Shown: positions 1 to 8,387, counted from the stretch's first letter. The stretch: 11,350 nucleotides of DNA from Alphaproteobacteria bacterium (GCA_023140905.1 JAGLKS010000143.1:1-11350); one strand, 5' to 3'. Translations and numbers: made by a program. Notes: generated by a model from the sequence alone, not told the origin.

Positions 1-429
1 GTGGATGATGCTGAGGGGATAGTTACAGCATTGCAAGAAGCCTTTACGGCGATTAAATCCCCGAAGAAAGAAGATATTTGCTATGCAACTACAAATAGAC
101 AAGCTGCGATGAAGGCTATTGCGCCATTGAGTGATATGGTTATGGTGTTGGGTGCTCCTAATTCTTCAAATTCGAATCGCTTGGTTGAGGTCGCGGCGCT
201 TAATGGATGCAAGCGGGCCATGTTGGTAGAAAGAGCCTGCGATATTGATTGGACTACATTTGACGATGTACGAACTCTTGGTGTGAGTGCAGGGGCATCA
301 GCTCCTGAAATTCTGATTGAGGAAGTGATCGAAAAAGCCAAAGAATTTTTTGACATTGAAACGGAGGCAGTTTCTATCACTGAAGAGAATATAACATTCA
401 AACTCCCAAAAATATTAAGTTTAGATTGA
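1..429 (+). CDS. ispH: 4-hydroxy-3-methylbut-2-enyl diphosphate reductase (IspH/LytB), C-terminal part
   Basis: This is the C-terminal 142 residues of IspH, the [4Fe-4S] enzyme of the last step of the MEP isoprenoid pathway, which reduces HMBPP to IPP and DMAPP in the cytoplasm. The visible family signatures are DDAEG at the window edge, EDICYATTNRQ, whose Cys27 corresponds to the third cluster-ligating cysteine of the family, NSSNSNRL (about 54-61) and SAGASAPE (about 96-103), which form the substrate pocket. The protein ends in the usual ENITFKLPK strand. The gene is cut by the left edge of the window. The GTG at position 1 is an internal codon, because the family is about 310-320 residues long and its first two cluster cysteines are missing here. 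The P-loop gene begins 21 bp after its stop codon, so the two are probably co-transcribed. The identification is very secure. Confidence 0.97.
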   Translation: MDDAEGIVTALQEAFTAIKSPKKEDICYATTNRQAAMKAIAPLSDMVMVLGAPNSSNSNRLVEVAALNGCKRAMLVERACDIDWTTFDDVRTLGVSAGASAPEILIEEVIEKAKEFFDIETEAVSITEENITFKLPKILSLD

Positions 430-450
430 AATGAGATGGGGACATAGACA

Positions 451-1212
451 ATGAAACTATCAAGACAAGAATTTTTAGATAATTCTAACAAGGCTGTAAC
501 TTTATTAGGGATGTCCGGTGCGGGAAAGACTTATTTGTCTTGCCGATTGGAAGAATGGGGATGGTGGAACTATTCGTGTGATTATGTGATTGGTACGAAA
601 TATTTGAAAGAAGAGCTGGACAAATATGCTTCATCACGCGAATTTTATGCGGAAGATATTTGTGCTTTGCATAAATATCTCGGTAAGCTTGGCGATCCTG
701 AGCGTGGCGGGTATTTGCTGGATCTTTTCCATGATAGGCAGCAAGCTTATTATGATGCGGAAGTTTCTGCGTTGTGGAAAATGGGTTCTGCTATGGATCA
801 GGCTGATGGTTCGTTCATCCATGATTCTACGGGAAGCTTGTGTGAAATTGAAGATAAAGATGTTGTGCAGTATATTGGGCGAAGGACTTTGTTCGTTTAT
901 CTGAAAACGGATGAAGAGGCCGAGCGTATTGTATTACAGCGGGCACAAGATTATCCAAAGCCGTTATTTTTCCCTATGGCTTTTTTACTCCAGAAGGTTG
1001 ATGAATATCTTGAAGAAAACGGGTTGGATACAGTAGAACAGATGGAACCAGATAGTTTTTCACGGTGGGTTTTTCCGCGTTTATTTGAGGCACGTAAGCC
1101 TAAATATCAACGTTTGGCGGATTTATATGGAGTGACTATTCCGGCTAGCAGGTTTGTCTCATTGTCTTCTGCGCAGGAATTTGTTGATATTATTGCGGAT
1201 TATCTGGACTAG
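451..1212 (+). CDS. P-loop ATPase/kinase-like protein of unknown substrate
   Basis: This is a 253-residue soluble protein with a clear Walker A motif, GMSGAGKT, at residues 20-27, directly after a hydrophobic strand (AVTLL). Asp44 lies where small-molecule kinases of the shikimate/gluconate kinase type carry an acidic substrate or Mg2+ residue. Near the C-terminus, ARKPKYQRLADLYGV (about 214-228) resembles the R-x-P-x-Y-x-x-x-A-D segment of shikimate kinases. An insertion-rich helical middle (about 55-200) makes it longer than a shikimate kinase. The ATG is preceded by a GGGG purine stretch about 10 nt upstream, starts 21 bp after ispH and is followed by rnhA 31 bp later. In many alphaproteobacteria homoserine kinase (thrB) sits between ispH and rnhA. 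This protein does not show the ThrB fold signature, so a shared role is only a guess. I do not recognise a named function. Confidence 0.85.
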   Translation: MKLSRQEFLDNSNKAVTLLGMSGAGKTYLSCRLEEWGWWNYSCDYVIGTKYLKEELDKYASSREFYAEDICALHKYLGKLGDPERGGYLLDLFHDRQQAYYDAEVSALWKMGSAMDQADGSFIHDSTGSLCEIEDKDVVQYIGRRTLFVYLKTDEEAERIVLQRAQDYPKPLFFPMAFLLQKVDEYLEENGLDTVEQMEPDSFSRWVFPRLFEARKPKYQRLADLYGVTIPASRFVSLSSAQEFVDIIADYLD

Positions 1213-1243
1213 GGGCTGTGCAAGGCTGTATCACATATAACTT

Positions 1244-1675
1244 ATGAGCAAGATTGTAGAAATTTATACAGATGGTGCATGTAGTGGTAATCCCGGTCCA
1301 GGTGGTTGGGGCGTGCTTTTGCGCTATAATGGGCATGAAAAAGAGCTTTGTGGCGGTGATGCTGAAACGACCAACAACCGTATGGAGATGATGGCGGTGA
1401 TTAAAGCCTTGGAGGCTTTGAGCAAATCTTCGCAGGTAAAGATTTACACTGATAGTAAATATGTTATGCATGGCATTACACAATGGCTTGAGGGGTGGAA
1501 AGCAAAGGGTTGGAAAACAGCTTCGAAAAAACCTGTTAAGAATAAAGAGTTATGGCAGGAGATAGACCTGCTTGTCGGCAAACATGATATAGAGTTTATC
1601 TGGGTAAAAGGCCATGCAGGGCACGAGGACAACGAACGTGCAGATGCTTTGGCACGGGCTGGCATTCCGTATTAA
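1244..1675 (+). CDS. rnhA: Ribonuclease HI
   Basis: This 143-residue enzyme hydrolyses the RNA strand of RNA-DNA hybrids, removing R-loops and primer remnants in the cytoplasm. The four catalytic carboxylates fall at the same numbers as in the E. coli enzyme: Asp10 ([12 protein letters not shown]), Glu48 (NNRMEM), Asp70 (YTDSKYV) and Asp134 (NERADALA). His124 (VKGHAGH) is also present. The basic handle region [20 protein letters not shown] (about 81-100) is intact, marking it as the proteobacterial RNase HI type. Length is normal for the family. The Shine-Dalgarno match is weak, so coupling to the upstream P-loop gene is plausible. The stop codon lies only 5 bp from the stop of the convergent penicillin-binding protein gene, and no intrinsic terminator is evident between them. 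Confidence 0.98.
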   Translation: MSKIVEIYTDGACSGNPGPGGWGVLLRYNGHEKELCGGDAETTNNRMEMMAVIKALEALSKSSQVKIYTDSKYVMHGITQWLEGWKAKGWKTASKKPVKNKELWQEIDLLVGKHDIEFIWVKGHAGHEDNERADALARAGIPY

Positions 1676-1680
1676 TTCTT

Positions 1681-3732
1681 CTATTCGTTTAAATTTGAAT
1701 AATCGCCTTTGATATTTTTTTTATCCGGTGCGATTGTTTTGCCTGCGGAAAGAAGCTTTCCAAGCAGATTGGAAAAACTATTATCTGCGATATTATCGTT
1801 GTTATTATCGTGTTGTTTGGACGGGTAAGTGATAGGAGCATTACTATTATGCGCCGCAGCGATGACTTTTGCAAAAATGCGTGCAGGCAGACCACCTCCG
1901 GTGATGTGGCGCATAGGGCTGTTATCATCATTGCCCAACCAGATGATAGCTGTTGCTTCTTTTGAATATCCTGCAAACCATGCATCGCGGTAATCTTGAG
2001 AGGTCCCTGTTTTTCCATATACGGGGAAGTTTTGTGCAGCGGCGCGGCCTGTGCCGGTTTCTACAACTTCGCGGAGCATGTGCGACAAAGCTTTCAAAGC
2101 GCTGTGATCTATCGTGCGGATGTATCTATTCGGCGCTTTGCGTTGATATAAAAGGCGGCCATTTGGTGTATGCACGCTCGTTATGCCGTAAGGAGCGATA
2201 TTATAACCGCCATTAGCAAAATTTGTGTAGACATTGGCTATTTCCAGCATTGAAATACCTGAGCTACCAAGGCACAAACTGAGGTTTCGTTGTAAGTCTG
2301 ATGAAACACCTAAATCATATGCTGTGCGCATGACATGGCCAATCCCGACCTCATTGCATAGACGTACTGTGGCGGTATTCATAGATTTTGCCAAAGCTGT
2401 TTTAAGAGACACAGATCCATAATATTTATTAGCGAAGTTCTTGGGGCGGTATTGTCCTTCGGTAATAGGAGCGTCAAGAATTTCACTGTCCTGATTCCAG
2501 CTTCTTTCCAGAGCTGTAAGATAAACGATAGGTTTAAAGGCAGATCCCGGCGGTCGGCGTGATTGTGTCGAACGGTTAAACTGGCTTTGATTATAGCTAT
2601 ATCCGCCAATCATTGTGGTAATAGCGCCGTCAGGTTGCATAACTAACACAGCTCCTTGTGAAACAAACTGCATCTCGTCTGTATTGTCTATTGTGTTTGT
2701 GAGTGCTTGTTCAGCTTTATGATGAACACTTAGATCAAGCGTTGTGTGAACTACCATATCTATATCAGGTGAGCCGACGACTTTATCTAATTCATTGATG
2801 AGCCAGTCTGCAAAGTAACGCGCTGTGCGGCGATCATTATTTTGTTTATTTGGCAAAGACATAACGATGCCCTCATTTTGTATATCGCTTTTCTCAATAT
2901 ATCCGGCTTCAACCATAGAGTTCAAAACAAGGTTTGAGCGTTTTATGGCTAGCTCTGGATTGTTATGCGGTGAATATTTGGAAGGAGCTTTGAGCAGGCC
3001 TGCTAATACAGCGGCTTCACGTAGAGTGACATTTTTTGCAGATTTGCCAAAGTAAAGCTGTGCGGCTGCTTCAAATCCATATGTGCCGGAGCCTAGATAA
3101 ACTCTGTTCATATAAGCACTCAGGATTTCATTTTTAGTGAGTTCCCGTTCCAGCCAGATAGCCAGCATAGCTTCTCTGATTTTGCGGGTAAGTTTGCGTT
3201 CATGACTCAGAAATAGGTTTTTAGCTAATTGTTGCGTAATGGTAGAGCCACCTTGGACAAAGCGTCTATGGGTAATATTGACGACCATTGCGCGGGCGAT
3301 GCCCAAAATATCAATTCCGGGATGAGAGTAAAAACGCCGGTCTTCAGTGGATATAACGGCTTGGGTGAGATATGGGGGAATATCTTCAATACGAATATTC
3401 TGTCCCTTGCTTTCTCCATAGCGGGCAAATTCCGTTCCATCCGAAGCCAGAAGTATAATAGAGGGGCGGTGTTCAAATGTGGCTGAGCGTGTAATATCTG
3501 GCAAGTCATGAGCAAACCATAGTAACGCACCACTTATGAAGACTATGCCCCAGATTCCTAAAATAAATCCCCAGCGTAATAATATCATGGAAATAGAACG
3601 TTTTTTCTTCAAACGTTTTGCTTGACGCTTTGCCTTGATGGATGATTTTTGTGCAGCTTTCTTATTCGCAAGTGTTGTGCTGCGTTTCTTGTTTTTATTG
3701 TATTGTATCTTTTTACCTCTTTTTTGTGTCAT
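1681..3732 (-). CDS. Class A penicillin-binding protein (PBP1A family), bifunctional transglycosylase/transpeptidase
   Basis: This 683-residue inner-membrane enzyme polymerises lipid II into glycan strands and cross-links the stem peptides in the periplasm. The cytoplasmic N-terminus (1-47) is extremely rich in Lys and Arg, and a single TM anchor follows (about 49-74). The glycosyltransferase family 51 domain (about 90-270) carries STEDRRFYSHPGID with catalytic Glu130, QGGSTITQQLAKN (160-172), and RKIREAMLA with the second Glu187. The transpeptidase domain (about 355-620) carries the SxxK motif S397-A-F-K400, SMN at 450-452 and KTGTS at 574-578. All catalytic motifs are intact. The linker between the domains is short, with no obvious room for the OB-like insert of E. 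coli PBP1A, which fits its smaller size. The C-terminal tail is an Asn/Asp/Lys-rich low-complexity stretch. The ATG is preceded by only a weak GAG-type ribosome site. It is the last gene of the maeB-mgtE-GNAT run. Confidence 0.96.
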   Translation of the reverse strand: MTQKRGKKIQYNKNKKRSTTLANKKAAQKSSIKAKRQAKRLKKKRSISMILLRWGFILGIWGIVFISGALLWFAHDLPDITRSATFEHRPSIILLASDGTEFARYGESKGQNIRIEDIPPYLTQAVISTEDRRFYSHPGIDILGIARAMVVNITHRRFVQGGSTITQQLAKNLFLSHERKLTRKIREAMLAIWLERELTKNEILSAYMNRVYLGSGTYGFEAAAQLYFGKSAKNVTLREAAVLAGLLKAPSKYSPHNNPELAIKRSNLVLNSMVEAGYIEKSDIQNEGIVMSLPNKQNNDRRTARYFADWLINELDKVVGSPDIDMVVHTTLDLSVHHKAEQALTNTIDNTDEMQFVSQGAVLVMQPDGAITTMIGGYSYNQSQFNRSTQSRRPPGSAFKPIVYLTALERSWNQDSEILDAPITEGQYRPKNFANKYYGSVSLKTALAKSMNTATVRLCNEVGIGHVMRTAYDLGVSSDLQRNLSLCLGSSGISMLEIANVYTNFANGGYNIAPYGITSVHTPNGRLLYQRKAPNRYIRTIDHSALKALSHMLREVVETGTGRAAAQNFPVYGKTGTSQDYRDAWFAGYSKEATAIIWLGNDDNSPMRHITGGGLPARIFAKVIAAAHNSNAPITYPSKQHDNNNDNIADNSFSNLLGKLLSAGKTIAPDKKNIKGDYSNLNE

Positions 3733-3758
3733 TTCTCAAATTTTTCAATACGTATTAT

Positions 3759-3800
3759 TTTTACTTAATTTCCTATCTCTTTTACTTAATTTTCTATCTA
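3759..3800. repeat. Two tandem copies of a 21-bp AT-rich direct repeat
   Basis: Copy 1 is 3759-3779 and copy 2 is 3780-3800; they match at 19 of 21 positions, and the shared core is ACTTAATTT followed by YCTATCT. The repeat fills most of the 65-bp gap between the acetyltransferase and the penicillin-binding protein genes, and copy 2 contains the acetyltransferase stop codon. It could be a slippage duplication or a pair of protein-binding sites upstream of the penicillin-binding protein gene. The sequence does not decide between these. Confidence 0.7.
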
Positions 3801-4331
3801 TGTGCAATCCAGCCAATAGCGATTGCGCTCCGGGAATTTGTCTGTCTCCGGGAGAGTGTCGTTAAGTGATCCTCCACAAAATTGTACAATACGGTTTGCA
3901 GCATCATCTTTCGGGTTGACAGTAATTAATGCCTGATCAATACCATAATAAGCAAGGTGAGGAACAGCTTTTTGCAATAGTTTTTTCCCAAAGCCTTTGC
4001 GACGCATAGACGCGCGGATAGTAAAATTGACGTGACCTCCCCATTTTTCCAAATGCCAGTTAAGGCGGTGACGGATATCCAATGTACCGATAAAGTCATT
4101 TTCTTTGACAAGCCAAAGTACTGTTTCGGGTACGGAGTCTACCCAGTCTGGATAAGATTTTTGTAGTTCTTTTTTTTCATCATTGATTTTTTCAAGGAAC
4201 TTTTCAAAATTTTTCTCCAGGTCTTCAATTTTTATATAAGTATAGCGGTCTTCTTCGTGAAACTCTTTTATAGCTTCAATATAGCTTTTCTTGTATTCCA
4301 GATTTGGTTTTTCGAGTTTTGCTGCAGACAT
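3798..4331 (-). CDS. GNAT-family N-acetyltransferase
   Basis: This 177-residue cytoplasmic protein has the GNAT fold. The acetyl-CoA pyrophosphate-binding loop is RRKGFGKKLLQ at 110-120, the R-x-x-G-x-G/A pattern, preceded by the beta-4 strand HVNFTIRASM (100-109). Motif B-like KDDAANRIVQFCGG follows at 141-154, where Asn146 sits at the usual position. The N-terminal third is highly charged and helical (about 10-58), followed by TVLWLVKENDFIGTLDIRHRLN (70-91), the central sheet. It resembles the predicted acetyltransferase group COG3981. The acceptor substrate (small molecule, peptide or protein N-terminus) cannot be told. It begins 30 bp after mgtE on the same strand, without a clear ribosome-binding site. 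The last codons overlap the 21-bp tandem repeat. Confidence 0.9.
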   Translation of the reverse strand: MSAAKLEKPNLEYKKSYIEAIKEFHEEDRYTYIKIEDLEKNFEKFLEKINDEKKELQKSYPDWVDSVPETVLWLVKENDFIGTLDIRHRLNWHLEKWGGHVNFTIRASMRRKGFGKKLLQKAVPHLAYYGIDQALITVNPKDDAANRIVQFCGGSLNDTLPETDKFPERNRYWLDCT

Positions 4332-4361
4332 GGTTATTTATTTCGTGGTTCTATATACGGG

Positions 4362-5780
4362 TTATATCATAAATATTGCGGCCAGCCCAAGGAAGGACAA
4401 AAAGCCGATAACATCGGTTACAGTTGTAAGGAGAACGGTTGAAGAGATCGCCGGATCGCTTCCCATACGTTCTAACATAAGTGGAATTCCGGCACCGAAT
4501 AATCCTGCGGCAATGAGGTTAATAACCATAGCCATAGCAATAACAAATCCTAGAACTGGGTTATGGAACCATAAGGCGGCTATCAGACCTGTGATACAGG
4601 CAAAAAGAATGCCGTTAATTGCGCCGACCAGAGTTTCTTTCCAGATAACTTGCCAGGTATTAGTTCTACTGATTTTGTGGGTGGCGATAGCACGCACAGC
4701 CACTGTGAGGGCTTGAGTACCTGCATTGCCTCCCATAGAAGCAACGATAGGCATGAGTACAGCCAATGCTATGACTTGTTCTATTGTCGCATCAAACCAT
4801 GAAATAACGATAGAAGCTAAAATAGCGGTAAGCAGGTTAACAAATAGCCAGCGGAATCGTGTTCCGGTTGTAGATATGACAGCGCGGTAAAGATCTCCTT
4901 CCTCAACTCCGGCCATACGCATGATATCTTCTTGTGTTTCCTGATCGATAACGTCAACAACATCATCAATTGTAATAACACCAATCAAGCGGTTTTCATC
5001 GTTAACGACAGGAGCTAAAACGATATCTTCGCGTCGGAACATATGTGCAACGTCTTCCTGATCCATTTCAGCTAAAACAGGGTGGTTTTCTTCTTCTATG
5101 ATTAAATCTTTAAGATGATCCGAGCGTTTTGTGCGAACAAGACGGTCTAAAGGGATGTTCCCTGTTAAGTGGTGAGAAGGGTCAATTGTTAAAACACTAA
5201 AGAACTCTTCGGGGAGCGTGGATGCGGCTGTGTGTAAATAATCCAGAGTTTTTCCAACTGTCCAGAATTCCGGTACAGCAACAAGCTCGCGGCGCATAAG
5301 ACGTCCGGCGCTATCTTCGGGGAAGTTAAGCCCTTCTTCTAATGCAAGGCGTGATTTAGTAGACAGGTATTTGATAACTTCTTGTTGAAAGTCAGGATCA
5401 AGACTTTCGATGAGTAAAAGCGCGTCATCACTTTCAAGTTCTGCGATGAGGTAGGCAACGCTTTCAGCAGGCATTTCGCTTAAAGCAGCCCGTCTGAGTT
5501 CTTGGTCCAGTTCGGTGAAAACTTCGGGATCGAATGATTCACTATACATAGAAAGAAGTTCTTTTCGGTCTTCAGCGTTAACTTTACTAAGAAGTTCCGC
5601 TGTATCAGCATCTCTCAGTTCCAGCAGGGCAGAAAAAACAGTATCAGAATCCTGATTTCGTGCTGCTTCAACGATTTCCTTAATCTGTTCATCAGCTAGG
5701 CCATAGCGTAACTCTTCACGCGCAGTTTCTTCTGATTGTGCGTTGAATGAATTTTCTATATTTTCGGCAGTTTCAAGCAT
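4362..5780 (-). CDS. mgtE: Magnesium transporter MgtE
   Basis: This 472-residue inner-membrane Mg2+ channel has the full MgtE architecture. The N-terminal helical MgtE_N domain (about 30-155) contains the repeated LLxxLxxED-like helices. A CBS-domain pair (about 160-290) carries LVAVPEFWTVGKTLDYL and GVITIDDVVDVI. A connecting helix, then five membrane segments follow at about 312-329, 335-355, 383-403, 408-430 and 448-470. The pore signature PIVASMGGNAGTQALTVAVRAIA (344-366) is intact, and Asp456 in TTVTDVIGF matches the conserved pore aspartate of the family. Length is normal. It starts 33 bp after maeB, with a purine stretch AAGG upstream of the ATG. The short gap leaves no room for an M-box Mg2+ riboswitch, so Mg2+ control would act through the CBS and N domains of the protein itself. 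MaeB is a metal-dependent enzyme that uses Mg2+ or Mn2+, but a functional link is only inference. Confidence 0.97.
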   Translation of the reverse strand: MLETAENIENSFNAQSEETAREELRYGLADEQIKEIVEAARNQDSDTVFSALLELRDADTAELLSKVNAEDRKELLSMYSESFDPEVFTELDQELRRAALSEMPAESVAYLIAELESDDALLLIESLDPDFQQEVIKYLSTKSRLALEEGLNFPEDSAGRLMRRELVAVPEFWTVGKTLDYLHTAASTLPEEFFSVLTIDPSHHLTGNIPLDRLVRTKRSDHLKDLIIEEENHPVLAEMDQEDVAHMFRREDIVLAPVVNDENRLIGVITIDDVVDVIDQETQEDIMRMAGVEEGDLYRAVISTTGTRFRWLFVNLLTAILASIVISWFDATIEQVIALAVLMPIVASMGGNAGTQALTVAVRAIATHKISRTNTWQVIWKETLVGAINGILFACITGLIAALWFHNPVLGFVIAMAMVINLIAAGLFGAGIPLMLERMGSDPAISSTVLLTTVTDVIGFLSFLGLAAIFMI

Positions 5781-5813
5781 GATAAAATAACCTTAACCTG
5801 TTTTTAGAAGTGG

Positions 5814-8132
5814 TCACTTAGGATTAGATGGTATTTCATTTTCAAAAATTTGTGCACGGACTGTTGCTAGTGATGTGATGTTCACCAAAGCACGAATCGT
5901 TGTGGCTGGAGTAACAATATGAGCTGCGCGGGATGCTCCTAGAAGAAGCGGGCCAATACTTATGCCATACTGAAAGGATTTAACCATGTTAAAGGCAATA
6001 TTAGCAGAATCCGCATTAGGCATAATGAACAAGTTTGCCGGGCCGGTCAGATTTGAGTTTGGCATGATGCGTTGACGAACACTATCAAGTAGAGCTGTGT
6101 CGGCTTGCATTTCTCCATCGATTTCCAAGCTCGGATCACGGCGGCGAATTTCTGCGTAAGCTTCACGCATTTTGATGGATACTTCATCATTTACTGAACC
6201 GAAATTTGAGCGTGAAAGAAGTGCTGCGCGTGGGGTTATTCCAAAGCGGCGAATTTCTTCGGCGGCCATAAGTGTCATCTCAGCGAGCTGTGCAACTGTT
6301 GGGTTGCTGTTGATTTGTGTGTCACAGAAGAAGCATATGCGGTTGTTTTGCAAAACCAACGGAGCTAATGCTGCCGGTGTTTCAATACCAGATTTGAGGC
6401 CGATAATGTCGATAACATCTTTCAGATGTGTATGATAATGTCCTTGTGTTCCACAGATCACAGCATCACTATCATCTTTATAGACCATCAATGTGCCAAT
6501 AATAGTTGGGTTGGTATGTAGCAAAGTTTTTGCATCATCTGGAGTGATACCTTTGCGTTGCATAATTTCGTGATATGTTTGCCAGTAATTGCGGAAACGC
6601 TTATCTTTTTCTGGATCAACAATTTCAAAGTCTTCATGAGGCTTCATACGCAGCCCTAGATTTTTTATACGGCTGCTGATGACATCTTCACGGCCAACCA
6701 AAACTGGGCGAGCAAGCCCTTCATCAAGCACAATTTGTGTTGCTTGCAGAACTTTTTTTTCTTCTCCCTCACAATATGTGACGCGTTTAGGATCTTTCTT
6801 CGCCTGAGCAAAAATCGGATGCATAATTATCAAAGAACGGTCACAGAACTGTTTTAGTTTGTTTTCGTATTCCTCCCAGTTTTCAACTGGGCGTCTGGCA
6901 ACACCTGTTTCCATTGCGGCTTTGGCAACAGCGAGAGGGATATCAATAATCAAGCGTGGGTCAAAAGGCTTTGGAATAAGATATTCCTGACCAAATGTTA
7001 ATGTTTCTCCGCTATATACTGACATAACTTCTGCATCAGCTTCTTTGCGGGCAAGATTTGCAATAGCTTCAACTGCGGCGAGTTTCATTTCTTCATTGAT
7101 TGCAGAAGCTCCTACATCAAGAGCGCCGCGGAACAAGAATGGAAAACACAAAACATTATTAACCTGATTAGGGAAGTCGGAACGTCCTGTGCAAACAACG
7201 GCGTTTGGTTTTCCTTTACGTGCTTCGTTAGGCATAATTTCCGGTGTTGGATTAGCTAAAGCCATAATAAGCGGAGCATCTGACATTTTCGCTACCATGT
7301 TGCTTGTAAGCACGCCAGCGCGGGATAACCCTAAAAACACATCAGCATTTTCGATTGCATCATCAAGTGTGCGAGCGTTTGTTTCAGCTAGGAAGTTTGC
7401 TTTTTCCGGCACCATTTTTGCTTCGTCTTCACGACCTTTATAAATGACTCCTTTACTGTCACAAACAATAATATTCTCGCGTCTTAATCCTGCATGGATC
7501 AGTAGGTTAATACACGCTGTGGCAGAAGCACCTGCTCCTGATGTGACAAGGCTAATATCTTCAATTTTGCGGCCTGAATATTTAATCCAGTTTGTGAACG
7601 CTGCTGTAACGATAATAGCAGTTCCATGTTGGTCATCGTGAAAAACAGGAATATTCATGCGTTCTTTCAAACGGCGTTCCAGTTCAAAACATTCAGGAGC
7701 TTTGAAGTCTTCTAAATTAATTCCGCCATAAGTCGGCTCAAGTGAGGCAATAATTTCAACAAGTTTATCAACATCGGTTTCATCAACTTCAACGTCAAAA
7801 GAGTCAATATTAGCGAATTTCTTGAACAAAATAGCTTTGCCTTCCATAACCGGCTTGGAAGCTTGAGCACCAATATCTCCAAGACCAAGAACGGCTGTTC
7901 CGTTCGAGATAACAGCGACAACGTTGCCCTTAGATGTGTAATCATATGCTAGCAGGGGATCTTTTTCGATCTCTAAACACGGAACGGCAACACCAGGTGA
8001 ATAGGCAAGGGCCAAATCCATTTGGGTGGCGACGGCTTTTGTTGCATGTACTGCGATCTTACCGGGCGTTGGATTGGTGTGATAGTCTAAAGCGATTTGG
8101 TCTTGTGCTGATTTGTCGTTAGTGTCGGGCAT
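5814..8132 (-). CDS. maeB: NADP-dependent malic enzyme with C-terminal phosphotransacetylase-like domain
   Basis: This 772-residue cytoplasmic enzyme converts malate and NADP+ to pyruvate, CO2 and NADPH, feeding gluconeogenic and NADPH-forming routes. The malic domain (about 15-150) has catalytic Tyr44 in [10 protein letters not shown] and Lys99 in EGKA. Metal ligands are visible at Glu141-Asp142 and Asp167 (HDDQHGTA). The Rossmann nucleotide site is [15 protein letters not shown] (198-212), followed by [12 protein letters not shown]. From about 446 to 770 there is a phosphate acetyltransferase-like domain ([20 protein letters not shown] onward to [16 protein letters not shown]). In MaeB proteins this domain is not catalytic but mediates acetyl-CoA regulation and oligomerisation. 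Length matches the family (about 760 residues). A GGAAAG ribosome site lies 8 nt before the ATG. It heads the minus-strand run and lies divergent to ald. NADP over NAD preference is inferred from the architecture. Confidence 0.97.
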   Translation of the reverse strand: MPDTNDKSAQDQIALDYHTNPTPGKIAVHATKAVATQMDLALAYSPGVAVPCLEIEKDPLLAYDYTSKGNVVAVISNGTAVLGLGDIGAQASKPVMEGKAILFKKFANIDSFDVEVDETDVDKLVEIIASLEPTYGGINLEDFKAPECFELERRLKERMNIPVFHDDQHGTAIIVTAAFTNWIKYSGRKIEDISLVTSGAGASATACINLLIHAGLRRENIIVCDSKGVIYKGREDEAKMVPEKANFLAETNARTLDDAIENADVFLGLSRAGVLTSNMVAKMSDAPLIMALANPTPEIMPNEARKGKPNAVVCTGRSDFPNQVNNVLCFPFLFRGALDVGASAINEEMKLAAVEAIANLARKEADAEVMSVYSGETLTFGQEYLIPKPFDPRLIIDIPLAVAKAAMETGVARRPVENWEEYENKLKQFCDRSLIIMHPIFAQAKKDPKRVTYCEGEEKKVLQATQIVLDEGLARPVLVGREDVISSRIKNLGLRMKPHEDFEIVDPEKDKRFRNYWQTYHEIMQRKGITPDDAKTLLHTNPTIIGTLMVYKDDSDAVICGTQGHYHTHLKDVIDIIGLKSGIETPAALAPLVLQNNRICFFCDTQINSNPTVAQLAEMTLMAAEEIRRFGITPRAALLSRSNFGSVNDEVSIKMREAYAEIRRRDPSLEIDGEMQADTALLDSVRQRIMPNSNLTGPANLFIMPNADSANIAFNMVKSFQYGISIGPLLLGASRAAHIVTPATTIRALVNITSLATVRAQIFENEIPSNPK

Positions 8133-8286
8133 GATACGTACTTTCCGTCTTTTATAAAATCCAGTAAATCTGTTTTAGCGGTTTAGTTTGTTTTAGTAAG
8201 TAACGTAATGAACGCAATGAAGTTAAAATAGCTCAATTTTGTGTCTAGTTACTTTGTATTTGTATGGCGCGCTTGGATAGAGCAAG

Positions 8287-8309
8287 ATCTCGAACCAGCT
8301 TTTCGAGAT
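8287..8309. promoter_or_regulatory. Perfect 8-bp inverted repeat (hairpin or operator) between maeB and ald
   Basis: ATCTCGAA at 8287-8294 and TTCGAGAT at 8302-8309 are perfectly complementary around a 7-nt loop. There is no T-run on either side, so it is not an intrinsic terminator. It may be a regulator-binding palindrome serving maeB or ald, or an RNA hairpin in a leader. The function is unknown. Confidence 0.5.
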
Positions 8310-8311
8310 AT

Positions 8312-8329
8312 TAGCGGATTGGAACGCTA
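8312..8329. promoter_or_regulatory. Second short inverted repeat (TAGCG/CGCTA)
   Basis: TAGCG at 8312-8316 pairs with CGCTA at 8325-8329 around an 8-nt loop, immediately after the first hairpin. At 5 bp this could be chance. It is notable only because it stands in a row with the 8-bp palindrome and with the AGCAA/TTGCT hairpin that the insertion element split. Confidence 0.3.
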
Positions 8330-8337
8330 TTTAGCAA

Positions 8338-8345
8338 ATTATTTT
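8338..8345. repeat. Left target-site duplication of the insertion element (ATTATTTT)
   Basis: The octamer ATTATTTT directly before the left inverted repeat is repeated exactly at 9870-9877 after the right inverted repeat. An 8-bp duplication is the size expected for the IS1595 family and fixes the left boundary at 8346. Confidence 0.93.
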
Positions 8346-8370
8346 CGCGGTTATCCCCTTGATGTATGTT
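8346..8370 (+). repeat. Left terminal inverted repeat of the IS1595-like element
   Basis: It begins CGCGGTTATCCCC, which matches the right end (CGCGATTATCCCC, read inward) at 12 of 13 positions. Weaker similarity continues (TTGATGTATG-TTGA against TCAAGATATGTGTTGA). The first inner bases include the TTGATG used here as the presumed -35 of the transposase promoter. Confidence 0.88.
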
Positions 8371-8387
8371 GATAGATTTGCTACACT
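8359..8387 (+). promoter_or_regulatory. Predicted transposase promoter
   Basis: TTGATG (8359-8364, 4 of 6 to the sigma-70 -35 consensus) is separated by 17 bp from TACACT (8382-8387, 4 of 6 to the -10). The -35 lies within the left inverted repeat. It would start transcription near 8394, just upstream of the transposase ribosome site AGGAG at 8396-8400, leaving a very short leader. It is read from sequence only, with a moderate match. Confidence 0.45.

Larger units (their letters stand above)
8133..8345. other. Left remnant of the maeB-ald intergenic region
   Basis: This stretch carries no convincing gene. The maeB Shine-Dalgarno lies at 8141-8146 (minus strand). The rest is AT-rich, with a GTTTTAG-like word repeated around 8172-8197, then two small hairpins (8287-8309 and 8312-8329). 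Before the insertion it was continuous with 9878-9951, giving roughly 287 bp between the two start codons, and presumably held the promoters of both divergent genes. Confidence 0.6.

Noticed and set aside
1..3. GTG at position 1 as the start codon of ispH
   Set aside because: The frame continues beyond the window, and the N-terminal two thirds of IspH, with two of its cluster cysteines, are missing.
1676..1730. Possible bidirectional terminator between convergent rnhA and the penicillin-binding protein gene
   Set aside because: Only a weak ATTC/GAAT pairing around an AT core is present. The T8 run at 1715-1722 is not preceded by a stable stem.
4291..4716. A 141-codon plus-strand frame opposite mgtE and the acetyltransferase start
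   Set aside because: It lies antisense to the conserved pore region of MgtE and is a shadow of that gene's codon pattern.
5781..5813. Possible Mg2+ riboswitch (M-box) before mgtE
   Set aside because: The gap from maeB is only 33 bp, far too short for an M-box, and no leader structure is visible.
8151..8156. TATAAA (minus strand) as a maeB -10 box
   Set aside because: No -35-like hexamer lies 16-18 bp upstream, and the implied transcript start would fall at the ribosome-binding site.
8264..8314. Short Arg-rich frame beginning MARLDRARSR as an attenuator leader peptide
   Set aside because: It has no ribosome site, overlaps the palindrome at 8287-8309, and no terminator/antiterminator pair follows.
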